Under the pieces are notes generated by a model. It searched no databases. It saw nothing but the letters and a program-made list of their open reading frames with translations, and was not told the DNA's origin. Shown here piece after piece: positions 52,438-61,571 of a stretch of 64,000 bases of DNA. This stretch comes from Pseudomonas marginalis. Lineage in GTDB: Bacteria; Pseudomonadota; Gammaproteobacteria; Pseudomonadales; Pseudomonadaceae. The DNA lies in assembly GCF_024169655.1 (NCBI RefSeq), contig NZ_JALJWV010000001.1, positions 2,051,001 to 2,115,000 of the forward strand, read 5' to 3'. Both the position numbers and the translations under genes were made by a program. Numbering within the stretch: position 1 is the stretch's first letter; every line of letters starts with the position of its first letter.

Positions 52438-54606
52438 TTACCAGCGATAGTTGACCGATCCGATCAGCGTGCGCTCGTCGCCGTAGCGGCACGAGGCGTT
52501 GCAGAACAGGTACTTTTCATTGGTCAGGTTTTGCGCCTTCATGGCCACAGTCCAGTTCTTGTCGACTTCGTAGCTGACTTTGGCGTCGAACAGGGTGTAG
52601 GCATCAACCTTCTCGTCGTTGTCCGAGCTGGAAGTACGGCTGGTGCCCATGTAGCGGGCGCCACCGCCGATCACGACCTTGGACAGGCCCAGAGCGCTCA
52701 AGCGATAGTCGGCCCACAGGTTGGCCATGTGGTAAGGCACGCCGTCGATGCGTGTCCCCACCCGGCTGGCGACGGAGTCATCGGTGATCTTCGAGTCGGT
52801 GTAGGTATACGATGCGGTGGTGCTGAGGTTAGGGGTAATCTCCGCCTTTGCCTCCAGCTCGAGACCGCGTGAACGGGTTTCACCAAACTGCACGGTGTTG
52901 CCGGAGAGGTCGGTGCTCAGCGAGTTTTTCTGCTTGAGGTCATACACTGCGGCGCTCAACAGTGCATTGGTCCCTGGCGGGGTATAGCGCACGCCCACTT
53001 CGTACTGTTCGCCCTCGGTCGGCTTGAACGAGGTGTCGGCGTTGGCGTTGAATACGTTGGCCGGCAGGAACGATTGACTCCAGCTGACGTATGGGGCCAG
53101 GCCATTGTCCGCTTCATACACCAGGCCTACGCGGCCAGTGGCTTTCTTGTCGGTGCGTGGAGTGCGTGCGCCGGTGGCATTGGCGTAGGTGCGGCTTTCC
53201 GCCCAATCCTGGCGACCGCCCAAGAGCAGGGTCCACTTGTCGAATTTGATCTGGTCCTGCAGGTAAACGCCTGACTGGGCGCTATGCAGGTCCGAGCCGC
53301 TGTCGGCGGAAGTGATGCGCGTCGATGCGCCGTACACCGGGTTGGCCGGGTTGAAGATGGAGTTGGCGCTGGAGAAGCGATGCGAATCGTAGGTCTTGTG
53401 GTAGTAGTCCACGCCAGCCAGCAGAGTGTGCTGCCACCCGCCGCTGTTGAGCGTCCATTCCACGTTGTTGTCACTGGTCCAGCCTTCGGAGCGCTCGCGG
53501 CGGATACTCGCCCGGCGTGCCAGCAGGCCCTGGTTGCGCAAGGCGGTGCTGCCGGTATCGGCGACTTGCATGTAGTCCCAGCTCAGGTCGGCATCGAAGT
53601 GGCGCAGAGCGTGACGGACTTTCAGGTCAGGCGTGAAGTTATGTTCAAACAGGTAGCCGACCGTGGTCGTGTAGTTGTTGTAATGATCAAAACCGCGCTC
53701 GCCAGTGTACAAATCGCGGTCGACCTTGGGGTAATTGGCGCTTGACGAGGTCGTCAGGTCAAAGTCCAGCGGTGGTGCAAAACCGGTACGCGTTTCTTGA
53801 TAGCTGGCCAGCACGGTCAGCGAGGTGTCCTCGTTTGGGCGCCAGGTGAAGGCCGGTGCGATGTAGCGGCGGTCGTCGTCGGCGTCGGTGGTCTGGGTGT
53901 CGCTGTCGCGCCACAGGCCTGTGAGGCGATAAGAGAACTTCCCCTCGTCGTCGATTGGGCCGCCCAGGTCGAAGCTGTACTGCTTGCGCGCATGGCTGCC
54001 ATATTCAACGTTGATTTCATGCAAGGGCGTGTCGGTCGGACGCTTGGTGATGGTGTTGATCAGGCCGCCCGGCGACAGTTGGCCGTACAGCACCGAAGAG
54101 GCGCCCTTGACGACTTCCACGCGCTCCAGGCCGTAGGGTTCGATGCCCCCGTCATACACGCTGCCTTGCAGTTTCATGCCATCGCGCAGGATACCGCCGG
54201 TGCCCGAACCCACGTTGAAACCACGGATCACGAAGTCATCAGCTACGCGACTGAAACCGCCCGGCTGTGCAATCACGCCCGGCGTGTAGCTCAGGGCTTC
54301 AGCCAGGGTGTCGGTCTTGCGGTTGTCCATTTCATCGCGAGTGATGACCGAAATCGACTGCGGAATCTCCTTGATCGCCGAGTTGGTTTTGCTCGCGCTG
54401 GTGCTACGCGTCGCTACTGGGCCGGTGACCTGGCCGGTCGGGTTCTCGATCGCCTTCGCATTAATGTTGGTTTCCTGCAGCACCAGCGTGCCGCCTGGCG
54501 CCGCAGTATCGCTGCTGTCGGCGGCGTGGGCTGCGGTCAGTGACAGGCTGCTGAGAAACAAGGCTAGCGCCAACGGATGATAGTCGAAGACGTTTTTTGC
54601 GTGCAT
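52438..54606 (-). CDS. TonB-dependent siderophore receptor, FhuA-like
   Basis: A 722-residue outer-membrane receptor. Signal peptide to about residue 28 (LTAAHAAD), TonB box region LVLQETNINAK, plug (EIPQSISVITRDEMDNRKTD, LERVEVVKGASSVLYGQLSP) and a barrel ending in VNYRW. A C-terminal Cys pair (FCNASCRYG) is typical for the FhuA/FoxA ferric-hydroxamate group. No STN domain, so no surface signalling. It ends the minus-strand operon that contains an acetyltransferase, FhuB-like permease and FhuD-like protein. AGGAG precedes the ATG. Confidence 0.92.
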   Translation of the reverse strand: MHAKNVFDYHPLALALFLSSLSLTAAHAADSSDTAAPGGTLVLQETNINAKAIENPTGQVTGPVATRSTSASKTNSAIKEIPQSISVITRDEMDNRKTDTLAEALSYTPGVIAQPGGFSRVADDFVIRGFNVGSGTGGILRDGMKLQGSVYDGGIEPYGLERVEVVKGASSVLYGQLSPGGLINTITKRPTDTPLHEINVEYGSHARKQYSFDLGGPIDDEGKFSYRLTGLWRDSDTQTTDADDDRRYIAPAFTWRPNEDTSLTVLASYQETRTGFAPPLDFDLTTSSSANYPKVDRDLYTGERGFDHYNNYTTTVGYLFEHNFTPDLKVRHALRHFDADLSWDYMQVADTGSTALRNQGLLARRASIRRERSEGWTSDNNVEWTLNSGGWQHTLLAGVDYYHKTYDSHRFSSANSIFNPANPVYGASTRITSADSGSDLHSAQSGVYLQDQIKFDKWTLLLGGRQDWAESRTYANATGARTPRTDKKATGRVGLVYEADNGLAPYVSWSQSFLPANVFNANADTSFKPTEGEQYEVGVRYTPPGTNALLSAAVYDLKQKNSLSTDLSGNTVQFGETRSRGLELEAKAEITPNLSTTASYTYTDSKITDDSVASRVGTRIDGVPYHMANLWADYRLSALGLSKVVIGGGARYMGTSRTSSSDNDEKVDAYTLFDAKVSYEVDKNWTVAMKAQNLTNEKYLFCNASCRYGDERTLIGSVNYRW

Positions 54607-54698
54607 GGAGGCTCCTGAATGTGGTGTTTTTAGTGGGTAAGCATCAGGCCGCTCGTTACTCGATCCCCATCAGGCAGCGGGCGGCCAACGGTGAGCGG

Positions 54699-55718
54699 TC
54701 AGGGGTAGTAATCGTCGAAGAACGTCTCGCGTTCCAAGCGCAGCAGGGCGGCTTTCTTGTGCGGCAGGGTGATGGTCTTGAGCCGGCCGTAGCCTTGAGA
54801 TTCGAGGAAACCGATCTGCCGGGAGTGGTCGATCCGCGGCTCGCCGAGGATGCGCTGGGTGCGTGGTTCGTCGATGAACATGTAGTGCATGAGTGAGCGG
54901 AACCAGCCCTTGAGCTTGCCGGCGCTTTGGTGCTTGCTCTCGCCAACCACTACGTGCCAGCCACGGTCGTGGTCTTGCACATCGTAATAGGGTGCGATGC
55001 GATCTTCCTTGCACCAGTAGATCTCGAAATAGGCGAAGGGCTCGTCGTTGTAGCTGCCGATCAACGGCAAGACACGCGGGTCGTCAAGCATCTGCTGCAG
55101 GTACTCAGCATGCTCGTCCAGGCTGCCGGTTTGCTCCCAGAAGAACGCGACTTGCTCCAGGTTCATCCAGCGGTTGAAACGCTCCAGGTCGAGTCCGATG
55201 TCTACGGTGCGCAGGCTGAAGGTGGTGTTCAGGCCGGGCAGTTCGCGGCGATAGACCTCGCCGTGTGGGATCGGAGGGCGCTGCGGGTGACGTTTGTCGC
55301 CGCTGAAGGTGTAGCGCACCGGCATACCTGCGGCAGAACTGGTGGTAAGCCAGGGCAGGGGGTGTTGCCAGAAACTGCTGCGCGCGCATGCCAGGCGGGC
55401 CGTATGGCCGTCATGGCCAAGCAGGGTGTCGAATACGCCTTGGCGTATGGCATCGCGTGCGCGCTCGAGGGCGAGCGGGGCGCTGATTTCCAGCATCGGG
55501 ACGCGGGACGAATTGCAGAAGACTTGGCCGAGCAGCGCCAGCAGGCCACTGATGGGGAACGCTTCGGGCATGTTTTCCAGTAGCACGTACCCGTCTTGCC
55601 GACGGAAATGCACCGGGTCGATGCCCGCGATGGCCAGGCTGCCGTTGCCATCGTCCGACACTTGGGCGATCACGCTGCGGCCGTCAGCCAGATGTAGGGT
55701 GAAGTTCGGCGTGGTCAT
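54699..55718 (-). CDS. AlcB/IucB-type siderophore acetyltransferase (FiuC-like)
   Basis: A 339-residue protein whose last 200 residues are a GNAT domain of the siderophore type: FNRWMNLEQVAFFWEQTGSL, FAYFEIYWCKEDRIAPYYD, RGWHVVVGESKH and DHSRQIGFLESQGYGRLKTI. Related enzymes acylate N-hydroxylysine or N-hydroxyornithine in synthesis (IucB, AlcB); in P. aeruginosa a similar enzyme (FiuC) acetylates ferrichrome to release iron. Its place between a hydroxamate-type receptor and permease allows either. It begins 160 bp after the permease gene with its own likely promoter. Confidence 0.85.
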   Translation of the reverse strand: MTTPNFTLHLADGRSVIAQVSDDGNGSLAIAGIDPVHFRRQDGYVLLENMPEAFPISGLLALLGQVFCNSSRVPMLEISAPLALERARDAIRQGVFDTLLGHDGHTARLACARSSFWQHPLPWLTTSSAAGMPVRYTFSGDKRHPQRPPIPHGEVYRRELPGLNTTFSLRTVDIGLDLERFNRWMNLEQVAFFWEQTGSLDEHAEYLQQMLDDPRVLPLIGSYNDEPFAYFEIYWCKEDRIAPYYDVQDHDRGWHVVVGESKHQSAGKLKGWFRSLMHYMFIDEPRTQRILGEPRIDHSRQIGFLESQGYGRLKTITLPHKKAALLRLERETFFDDYYP

Positions 55719-55878
55719 GATGATTCTCCATTAGTGGTTTCTCACGTATGCCGACCCGCAGGAACCTGCTGGGTCTTGACCTGCTGAGTTCGTCCAGGCC
55801 ATAGCTTATGTAAGTTTTTAACGAATGGGAATCTTAACTATTTAGATTTTTATTAAATTAGCCTGCATTCAAGCTCTG

Positions 55879-57867
55879 TCAGCGTTTACGTGCCAGCAAC
55901 CACATGAAATACGGACCGCCGATGAAGGTCGCGAACATCCCGGCCGGGATTTGCCACGGGAACACCAGGTTGCGCCCCAACCAGTCGGCCAGCACCAGGA
56001 GCGTGCCGCCCAGCAGTGCCGAGAGCAGCAATTGCGCGATAGGCCGTTGCGCGCCGAGCAGGCGCGCCATGTGCGGTGCGATCAGGCCGATGAAGCTCAG
56101 CGGGCCTACCACCAGGGTGGCGGCGGCTGTCATTACTGCGGTGAGTAACAGCAAGACCAGGCGGCTGCCGGACAGGGAAATACCCAGCGCTCGAGTGCGC
56201 TCGGCGCCCAGTGGCATGATCGAAAGCCAACGGTTGCACAGGGGGGTTACCAGCAGGAACAGCACCGCCAGGGCACTGATGACTACCGCCTGGCTGGCGT
56301 CGATACGATAGGTCGAGCCGGTCATCCAACTGAGCATGAGTAACACTCGGGAATCGCCGCTGACCATGAACAGTGCGGCGAAAGCATTGAGCAAAGTGCT
56401 CAGTGCGACACCGGTAAGTAGCATGCGGTCCGGCGCGAAGGCGCTGCGCCAGCTCAGAGTGACAATGGCCAGCAGGGCAAGCAGGGCGCCGAACGTGGCC
56501 GCCAGCAGCAGTATTAATGGGTTGAAACCGGGGACTACCAGCAAGGCAAGAATACCGCCCAGCGCGGCACCGGAACTGACACCGAGCATTTCCGGGCTGG
56601 CCATGGGGTTGCCTGTCATGCGTTGCATCAGAGTGCCGGCGAGAGCCAGCAGGATGCCCGCGGCGAACGCGGCGGCCACCCGTGGCGCACGCCATGGCAG
56701 CAAGGCGTCGAACTCCGCGCCGCCGCTGAAATACCAGCCATCCGGGCCGCGTCCCCAGGTCAGCGCCAGACACGCGGACGCTGCCAGCACCGCGAGCAGT
56801 ATCCACGCCGTGCGTTTAAGCGAGGTAACGTGAGCAGCGGCGCGTTGGGTTGGTGGAGCGACGCGGGTTTCATGCAGGCGGGTCAGCAGCACCAGTAGCA
56901 GCGGTGCGCCGAGGAATGCAGTGAAGATGCCGGTGGGCATTTCTCCGCCCAGCAGTGCTGCTGACGCCTGCACCACTTGATCGGCGAGCAGCAGCAGCAA
57001 GGCCCCGAACAGGGGGGCCCAGACCAGCCGCTGGCGCAAGGTGCGGGCGCCGGCCAAGCGGGTCAGGGCAGGGGCGGCCAGACCGACGAAGCCGATCACT
57101 CCGACGCTGGCGATGGCGCTGGCGCTCAAGCCCACCGCTACCGCCAGGGCCAACAGGCGCAGGCGGTTGGGCGACAAACCGAGGCTGCCCGCCGCCGCAT
57201 CGTTGAGGCCGAGCAACGCCAGCGGGCGGGCGAGCAGGGCGGCGAGCAAGGCTGCCACCGCCAGGCGCGGTGCCAGGTGATACACATCCTGCCAACTGTT
57301 CTGGTTCAGCGAACCCGATTGCCAGATGAACAGATTGCTCAAGACCTCGTGGTTGGCCAGCACCAGCAAGGTGCTCAGGGTCCCGCAATACAGGTTGATG
57401 ATCAGCCCGGAAAGAATCAGCGCCACCGGCGACAAGCGCCGGCTCCAGGCCAGGCCCAGCACTGCCAGCATGCCCAGGCCGGCACCGGCCAGCGCTACGC
57501 CTTCCTGCCCGCCGTCGAGCAGGCTTGGCGCATAGATCGCGCAGGCGGCCAGCGCCAGGTGGGCGCCGGAAGCGACGCCGAGGGTGGTCGGCTCGGCGAT
57601 GGGGTTGCGCAGTACTTGCTGGAACATCACCCCGGCCAAGGCCAGGGCCGCGCCCACCAGCAGGCTCATGACCAGGCGCGGCAGATAGCTGTAGCGCAAC
57701 AGCAACGTGGGCAGATCGCTGGGTGACACTGGGCCGATGGCATTTTCCCAAGAGGCATCGGCCAGCAGCGAATTGCCTTGGTGGGCGCTCAGGGCCAGGG
57801 CGATGAATAACAGGCCGAGGGCCAGCCATACCGGTTGGCGGCGCAGGCGTGAGGTGCTGTCAGGCAT
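55879..57867 (-). CDS. fhuB: Fe(III)-siderophore ABC permease, double-length FhuB type
   Basis: A 662-residue inner-membrane protein made of two FecCD permease halves (about 1-330 and 345-662), each with about ten helices; repeated blocks are GVASGAHLALAACAIY and GVSSGAALGGILALLV, and FVGLAAPALTRLAG and FIGLIAPHMARLLG. Such fused permeases (FhuB) transport ferric hydroxamates. It overlaps the FhuD-like gene by 8 bp. The partner ATPase FhuC is not in the visible operon. Confidence 0.92.
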   Translation of the reverse strand: MPDSTSRLRRQPVWLALGLLFIALALSAHQGNSLLADASWENAIGPVSPSDLPTLLLRYSYLPRLVMSLLVGAALALAGVMFQQVLRNPIAEPTTLGVASGAHLALAACAIYAPSLLDGGQEGVALAGAGLGMLAVLGLAWSRRLSPVALILSGLIINLYCGTLSTLLVLANHEVLSNLFIWQSGSLNQNSWQDVYHLAPRLAVAALLAALLARPLALLGLNDAAAGSLGLSPNRLRLLALAVAVGLSASAIASVGVIGFVGLAAPALTRLAGARTLRQRLVWAPLFGALLLLLADQVVQASAALLGGEMPTGIFTAFLGAPLLLVLLTRLHETRVAPPTQRAAAHVTSLKRTAWILLAVLAASACLALTWGRGPDGWYFSGGAEFDALLPWRAPRVAAAFAAGILLALAGTLMQRMTGNPMASPEMLGVSSGAALGGILALLVVPGFNPLILLLAATFGALLALLAIVTLSWRSAFAPDRMLLTGVALSTLLNAFAALFMVSGDSRVLLMLSWMTGSTYRIDASQAVVISALAVLFLLVTPLCNRWLSIMPLGAERTRALGISLSGSRLVLLLLTAVMTAAATLVVGPLSFIGLIAPHMARLLGAQRPIAQLLLSALLGGTLLVLADWLGRNLVFPWQIPAGMFATFIGGPYFMWLLARKR

Positions 57868-58771
57868 GGTTGGCTTCCATGGTGAGCAGTTGCTCGGTGA
57901 TCGACAGGGCCAGGTGTTGTGCGGTCAGCAAACCGCCACTTGGGTAGAAGCGGGGCAGCACCTGGATGCGGCCCTCGCGGATCATCGGCAAGGCGCGCCA
58001 GATTGGGCTGTTGCTCAGCCGGCGTTGCGCCGCCACGGCTTCGCGGGGGTTGGTGTAATACAGCAATGAGGCCTCCGGATGTTCCAGTAGCGTCTCGATG
58101 CCCACCGCGGGGCTGCCGCCCCATGCGTTGGTGCGCCCCTGGTAGGCGTTGCGCAAACCCAACCTTTCGAGGACGGCCTGGTACATGCCCTTGGCGCCGA
58201 ACAGCAGTAGGTGGCGGCCGTCTGGATTGAGGCGTGCGATATACACCGGACGGTCGCTGATCGACGTGAGCTTGGCGCGTAAGTCGTCGAGCAGGCGGTC
58301 AGTCTGTTCCAGCAAGGCGCGCGCTTCGTCGCGTCGATCCACCAGGGCGCCGAGGTCCAGCATCACCTGGCCGGCGTTGCGATAGGGCTGGGCGTTCGAG
58401 GTGTAGATATCGAAGGTGCGCAACGGCGCGATGCGGCGCAGCAAGGTACCTTCCAACTGCCAGGAAGTGCCGATGATCAAGCCAGGCTTCAGGCGTTGCA
58501 GGTACTCCAGGTTTGGCTCGATGCTCGGGCCCAGGTCCAGGACGTCGTCGGGCATTTCCGGATAGGCGACGAACTCGCGATAATAACCGGCGTTGACCAC
58601 TGCCATGGGGGCTACGCCCAGGCCTAGCAGGCTTTCGGTGAGGGCGGGCTCGAAACTGACGATATCGACTTTCGGCAATCTAGGGCCAGCGGCGCGGACC
58701 AGGGTCGAGGCGCACAGCGCGACCGGCAACAACGCGAGGCCGGTCAGGGCTCGACGACGGGTAATGAGCAT
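57860..58771 (-). CDS. Siderophore-binding periplasmic protein, FhuD-like
   Basis: A 303-residue class III binding protein: signal MLITRRRALTGLALLPVALC is of twin-arginine type, then VDIVSFEPALTESLLGLGVAPMAVVNAGYY, LEYLQRLKPGLIIGTSW and IETLLEHPEASLLYY. It delivers ferric hydroxamate to the FhuB-like permease encoded after it. GGAG lies before the chosen ATG; an ATG 25 codons upstream lacks signal features. Confidence 0.88.
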   Translation of the reverse strand: MLITRRRALTGLALLPVALCASTLVRAAGPRLPKVDIVSFEPALTESLLGLGVAPMAVVNAGYYREFVAYPEMPDDVLDLGPSIEPNLEYLQRLKPGLIIGTSWQLEGTLLRRIAPLRTFDIYTSNAQPYRNAGQVMLDLGALVDRRDEARALLEQTDRLLDDLRAKLTSISDRPVYIARLNPDGRHLLLFGAKGMYQAVLERLGLRNAYQGRTNAWGGSPAVGIETLLEHPEASLLYYTNPREAVAAQRRLSNSPIWRALPMIREGRIQVLPRFYPSGGLLTAQHLALSITEQLLTMEANHA

Positions 58772-58970
58772 TGCAACAGACTCCGAAGCAGGCAGGTCGC
58801 CTCTTGACGAGAATACGAGTCTATAGCAACAGCATATAATTCCCAATACCTGTAATAATGCCGCCGGCGCAGCCTAAAGAATCTCCCGCAGGCTTCGTTT
58901 ACTCCAGTGACCCCACTCTATCGACGGCGACGGCGTGACGGCCTGCGCCAGCCGACCCCAAGGAGACACC
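58772..58970. promoter_or_regulatory. Divergent promoter region of the siderophore locus
   Basis: A 199-bp space between the leftward uptake operon and the rightward export/synthesis operon. It has an AT-rich centre (58825-58860) suited to a promoter. No confident Fur box or PvdS (IS) box was found by eye. Confidence 0.45.
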
Positions 58971-60617
58971 ATGTCATTGTTCGGTATGCTGGTCCGCGCT
59001 TCGCGCACAAGGTTGGCCGTGGCCATTGGCGCAAGCCTGGTCTGCGGTTTGGCCAACGTGCTGCTGGTGGCGCTGATCAACCAGGCCCTGAATGCACCGC
59101 TGGACGGCTTGGCCGGCTACGCGTTGCCTTTCGTATTGGTGATAGCGCTGGTGATGGGCAGCCAAGTGCTGTCCCGCACGCTGTTCGCCCACCTCAGCCA
59201 GCAAGGCCTGGCCACCCTGCGCCTGCACATCTCGCGGCATGTGGTTGCCGCGCCCCTGCGCGGTCTGGAAAAGGCCGGGCGCGGGCGCATCCAGGCCGCC
59301 CTGGCCGACGACACCACCACCTTGTCGAACTTCTTCACCGGTTTCCCGATGTTGGTGACCAGTGCCGTGGTGGTGCTCGGTTGCCTCGGGTACCTGGCGT
59401 ACCTATCGTGGGCGATTTTCCTGGTCTCGGTGCTGGCCATCGGTCTTGGTTCGCTGGGTTACCACCTGTGCCATTCGCACATGCTCCAGTACTTCCGCAA
59501 GGCGGGTTCCAGCCAGGACGAACTCTTCAGTCACTTCGACGCCATGGTCTCGGGTGCCAAGGAGCTCAAGCTCAACCGTTCCAAGGCAAGGCGCTTTCTC
59601 GATGAAGTGCTCGTCAAGGCTGTCGAGCAAGTGCGTCACAACCGTGCCAAGGGCCTAATGCTGTTCGCCATCACTGGCGGCTGGGGGCGCTTGCTGTTCC
59701 TGGTGCTGATCGGCGTGGTGCTGTTCCTGCGCTTGTGGATTCCTTCCGATACGGCGGTGATCACCGGCTACGTGATGGTGTTCCTGTACATGATGGGGCC
59801 GCTGGAAGGGGTGCTGCTGAACCTGCCGCAGATGAGCCAGGCGCGCGTCGCCAGTGCGCGCATCGAAACGACGCTCGCGGAGTTGAAGGCTGAAACCCAA
59901 CTGCAAACCCCGATTCCTGACGTGCTGCCCAAAGGCGTGACAGTGGAGCTGGATGGCCTGACCCATGGTTATTTCAGCGAGCGAGAGGATGAGGTGTTCA
60001 CCCTCGGCCCGGTGGCGCTGACCCTAAACCCTGGCGAGATTACCTTTCTGGTTGGTGGTAACGGCAGTGGCAAGACCACCCTGGCCAAGCTGATCGCCGG
60101 CCTGTACCGGCCGGAAAGTGGTGAGGTGCGCGTCGATGGCCGGCCGGTGGCGGCGGGTGAGTGGGACGATTATCGCCAGCTGTTCTCGGCGGTGTTCTCG
60201 GACTTCCACCTGTTCGATACCCTGCTCGAGGCCCCTGATTCCAGCCTGGATACCCAGGTGAGTGAATGGCTGGCCAAGCTGCACCTGGACCACAAAGTCA
60301 GCGTCAGTAACGGTTCGTTCTCCACCCGTGAATTGTCCCAGGGCCAACGCAAGCGTCTGGCGTTGATCGTCGCCTGCCTCGAAGGGCGGCCAGTGATCAT
60401 CTTCGACGAATGGGCCGCCGACCAGGACCCGGCGTTCCGCGAGGTGTTCTATTGTGAGCTGCTGCCCGAGCTGCGCGCCCAGGGCAAGACGCTGCTGGTC
60501 ATCTCCCATGACGACCGCTACTTCCACCTGGCCGACCAGTTGATCAAGCTCGAGCGCGGCCAGATCGTCCAGCACCAGGTGCCTGTCGTGGCGGCTGGGT
60601 TGCAGCCGGTAGTTTAA
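58971..60617 (+). CDS. Cyclic-peptide/siderophore export ABC transporter (PvdE/SyrD-like)
   Basis: A 548-residue fused exporter: about six membrane helices in the first 310 residues, then an ATPase with Walker A GGNGSGKTT, signature LSQGQRKRLAL and Walker B VIIFDEWAADQDP. The EWAADQDP wording is characteristic of PvdE/SyrD exporters of nonribosomal peptides. It would move the peptide siderophore or its precursor to the periplasm. AGGAG lies before the ATG; the earlier frame start at 58935 lacks one. First gene of the plus-strand biosynthesis run. Confidence 0.92.
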   Translation: MSLFGMLVRASRTRLAVAIGASLVCGLANVLLVALINQALNAPLDGLAGYALPFVLVIALVMGSQVLSRTLFAHLSQQGLATLRLHISRHVVAAPLRGLEKAGRGRIQAALADDTTTLSNFFTGFPMLVTSAVVVLGCLGYLAYLSWAIFLVSVLAIGLGSLGYHLCHSHMLQYFRKAGSSQDELFSHFDAMVSGAKELKLNRSKARRFLDEVLVKAVEQVRHNRAKGLMLFAITGGWGRLLFLVLIGVVLFLRLWIPSDTAVITGYVMVFLYMMGPLEGVLLNLPQMSQARVASARIETTLAELKAETQLQTPIPDVLPKGVTVELDGLTHGYFSEREDEVFTLGPVALTLNPGEITFLVGGNGSGKTTLAKLIAGLYRPESGEVRVDGRPVAAGEWDDYRQLFSAVFSDFHLFDTLLEAPDSSLDTQVSEWLAKLHLDHKVSVSNGSFSTRELSQGQRKRLALIVACLEGRPVIIFDEWAADQDPAFREVFYCELLPELRAQGKTLLVISHDDRYFHLADQLIKLERGQIVQHQVPVVAAGLQPVV

Positions 60618-60788
60618 AAATTGTGGGGAGGCACGAGACATCCCTCCCCACAATCCAGTCCAATCCTGCCCCGCAAATAACAATATTTATCAAAGACACT
60701 TAATTCCCCGCGCATTTCTTTCGTCCTTATTAGCAGTGTTCCAGGCAAGGCCGGTCCGGCTTGTCGATTGCTTCCAAGGAGATTTGCC

Positions 60789-61532
60789 GTGTCTGTCGCC
60801 CCCGATCGCATCCGCCTGTTCTGCTTCGCTTGTTCTGGTGCGAGCGCCATGGCTTTCGCACCGTGGCGTGCCGCCTTGCCGGCCTGGCTCGATGTACAGC
60901 CAGTCGAGCTGCCCGGCCATGGTCGCCGTGGTGATGAGCCGTTGCAGGTGGACATGCCCAGCCTCGCGGCGAGCCTGGCGAGCGAGTTGGCGCCGCTGAT
61001 CGACGGTCCTTACCTGATGCTCGGCCATAGCGTCGGTGGTGTCGTTGCCCTGGAAGTGGCCCATGCGCTGGGCGCCCTGGGGATTGAGCTGCCCAGCGGC
61101 TTGATCGCCGTGGCCAGTACCGCGCCCAGCCAGCGCGACGGCAAGCCGGATGCGCAACCCATGAACGATGCCGAGTTGATTGCCGAACTGCGCCGCCTCG
61201 ACGGTACACCCCAGGCAGTACTCGATGACCCCGAATTGCTGGCCATGGTGCTGCCAGTGCTGCGTGCCGACTTCCTGCTTGGCGACCGCTATCAACCGCC
61301 TTGCCGCGGGCCTTTGTCGTGCGCGCTGCATGTCTTCGGCGGGCGTGACGACAGCGTCGCGGTCAGTGCTCTCGCGGCCTGGGAAGCTGAATGCAGTGGG
61401 CCGTTCCAGCTGGATATGTGCGCCGGTGGACATTTCTTCCTGCACCGCCAGCGCGACGATTTCTTACGGCGCCTGGTTGCGCTGGCCCAGGCACAACGTC
61501 CCTCACTCCCTTCCTTGCGCGCCCTGGGCTGA
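60789..61532 (+). CDS. Type II thioesterase (NRPS editing)
   Basis: A 247-residue alpha/beta hydrolase with RLFCFACSGASAMAFAPWR, nucleophile Ser in LGHSVGG, and Asp and His in VFGGRDDSVA and GGHFFLHRQ. Type II thioesterases release mis-primed residues from NRPS carrier domains. A GTG start with AAGGAG 7 nt upstream was chosen. Between exporter and hydroxylase genes, all aimed in one direction. Confidence 0.9.
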   Translation: MSVAPDRIRLFCFACSGASAMAFAPWRAALPAWLDVQPVELPGHGRRGDEPLQVDMPSLAASLASELAPLIDGPYLMLGHSVGGVVALEVAHALGALGIELPSGLIAVASTAPSQRDGKPDAQPMNDAELIAELRRLDGTPQAVLDDPELLAMVLPVLRADFLLGDRYQPPCRGPLSCALHVFGGRDDSVAVSALAAWEAECSGPFQLDMCAGGHFFLHRQRDDFLRRLVALAQAQRPSLPSLRALG

Positions 61533-61571
61533 CCCATGCCGCACCGTCTTCCTCGTTTCGCGGAGTCTTCC

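Noticed and set aside
55719..55878. Possible Fur box in the AT-rich gap before the acetyltransferase gene
   Set aside because: By-eye alignment to the 19-bp consensus gives only about six matches; iron control is likely from gene content but not shown by this site.
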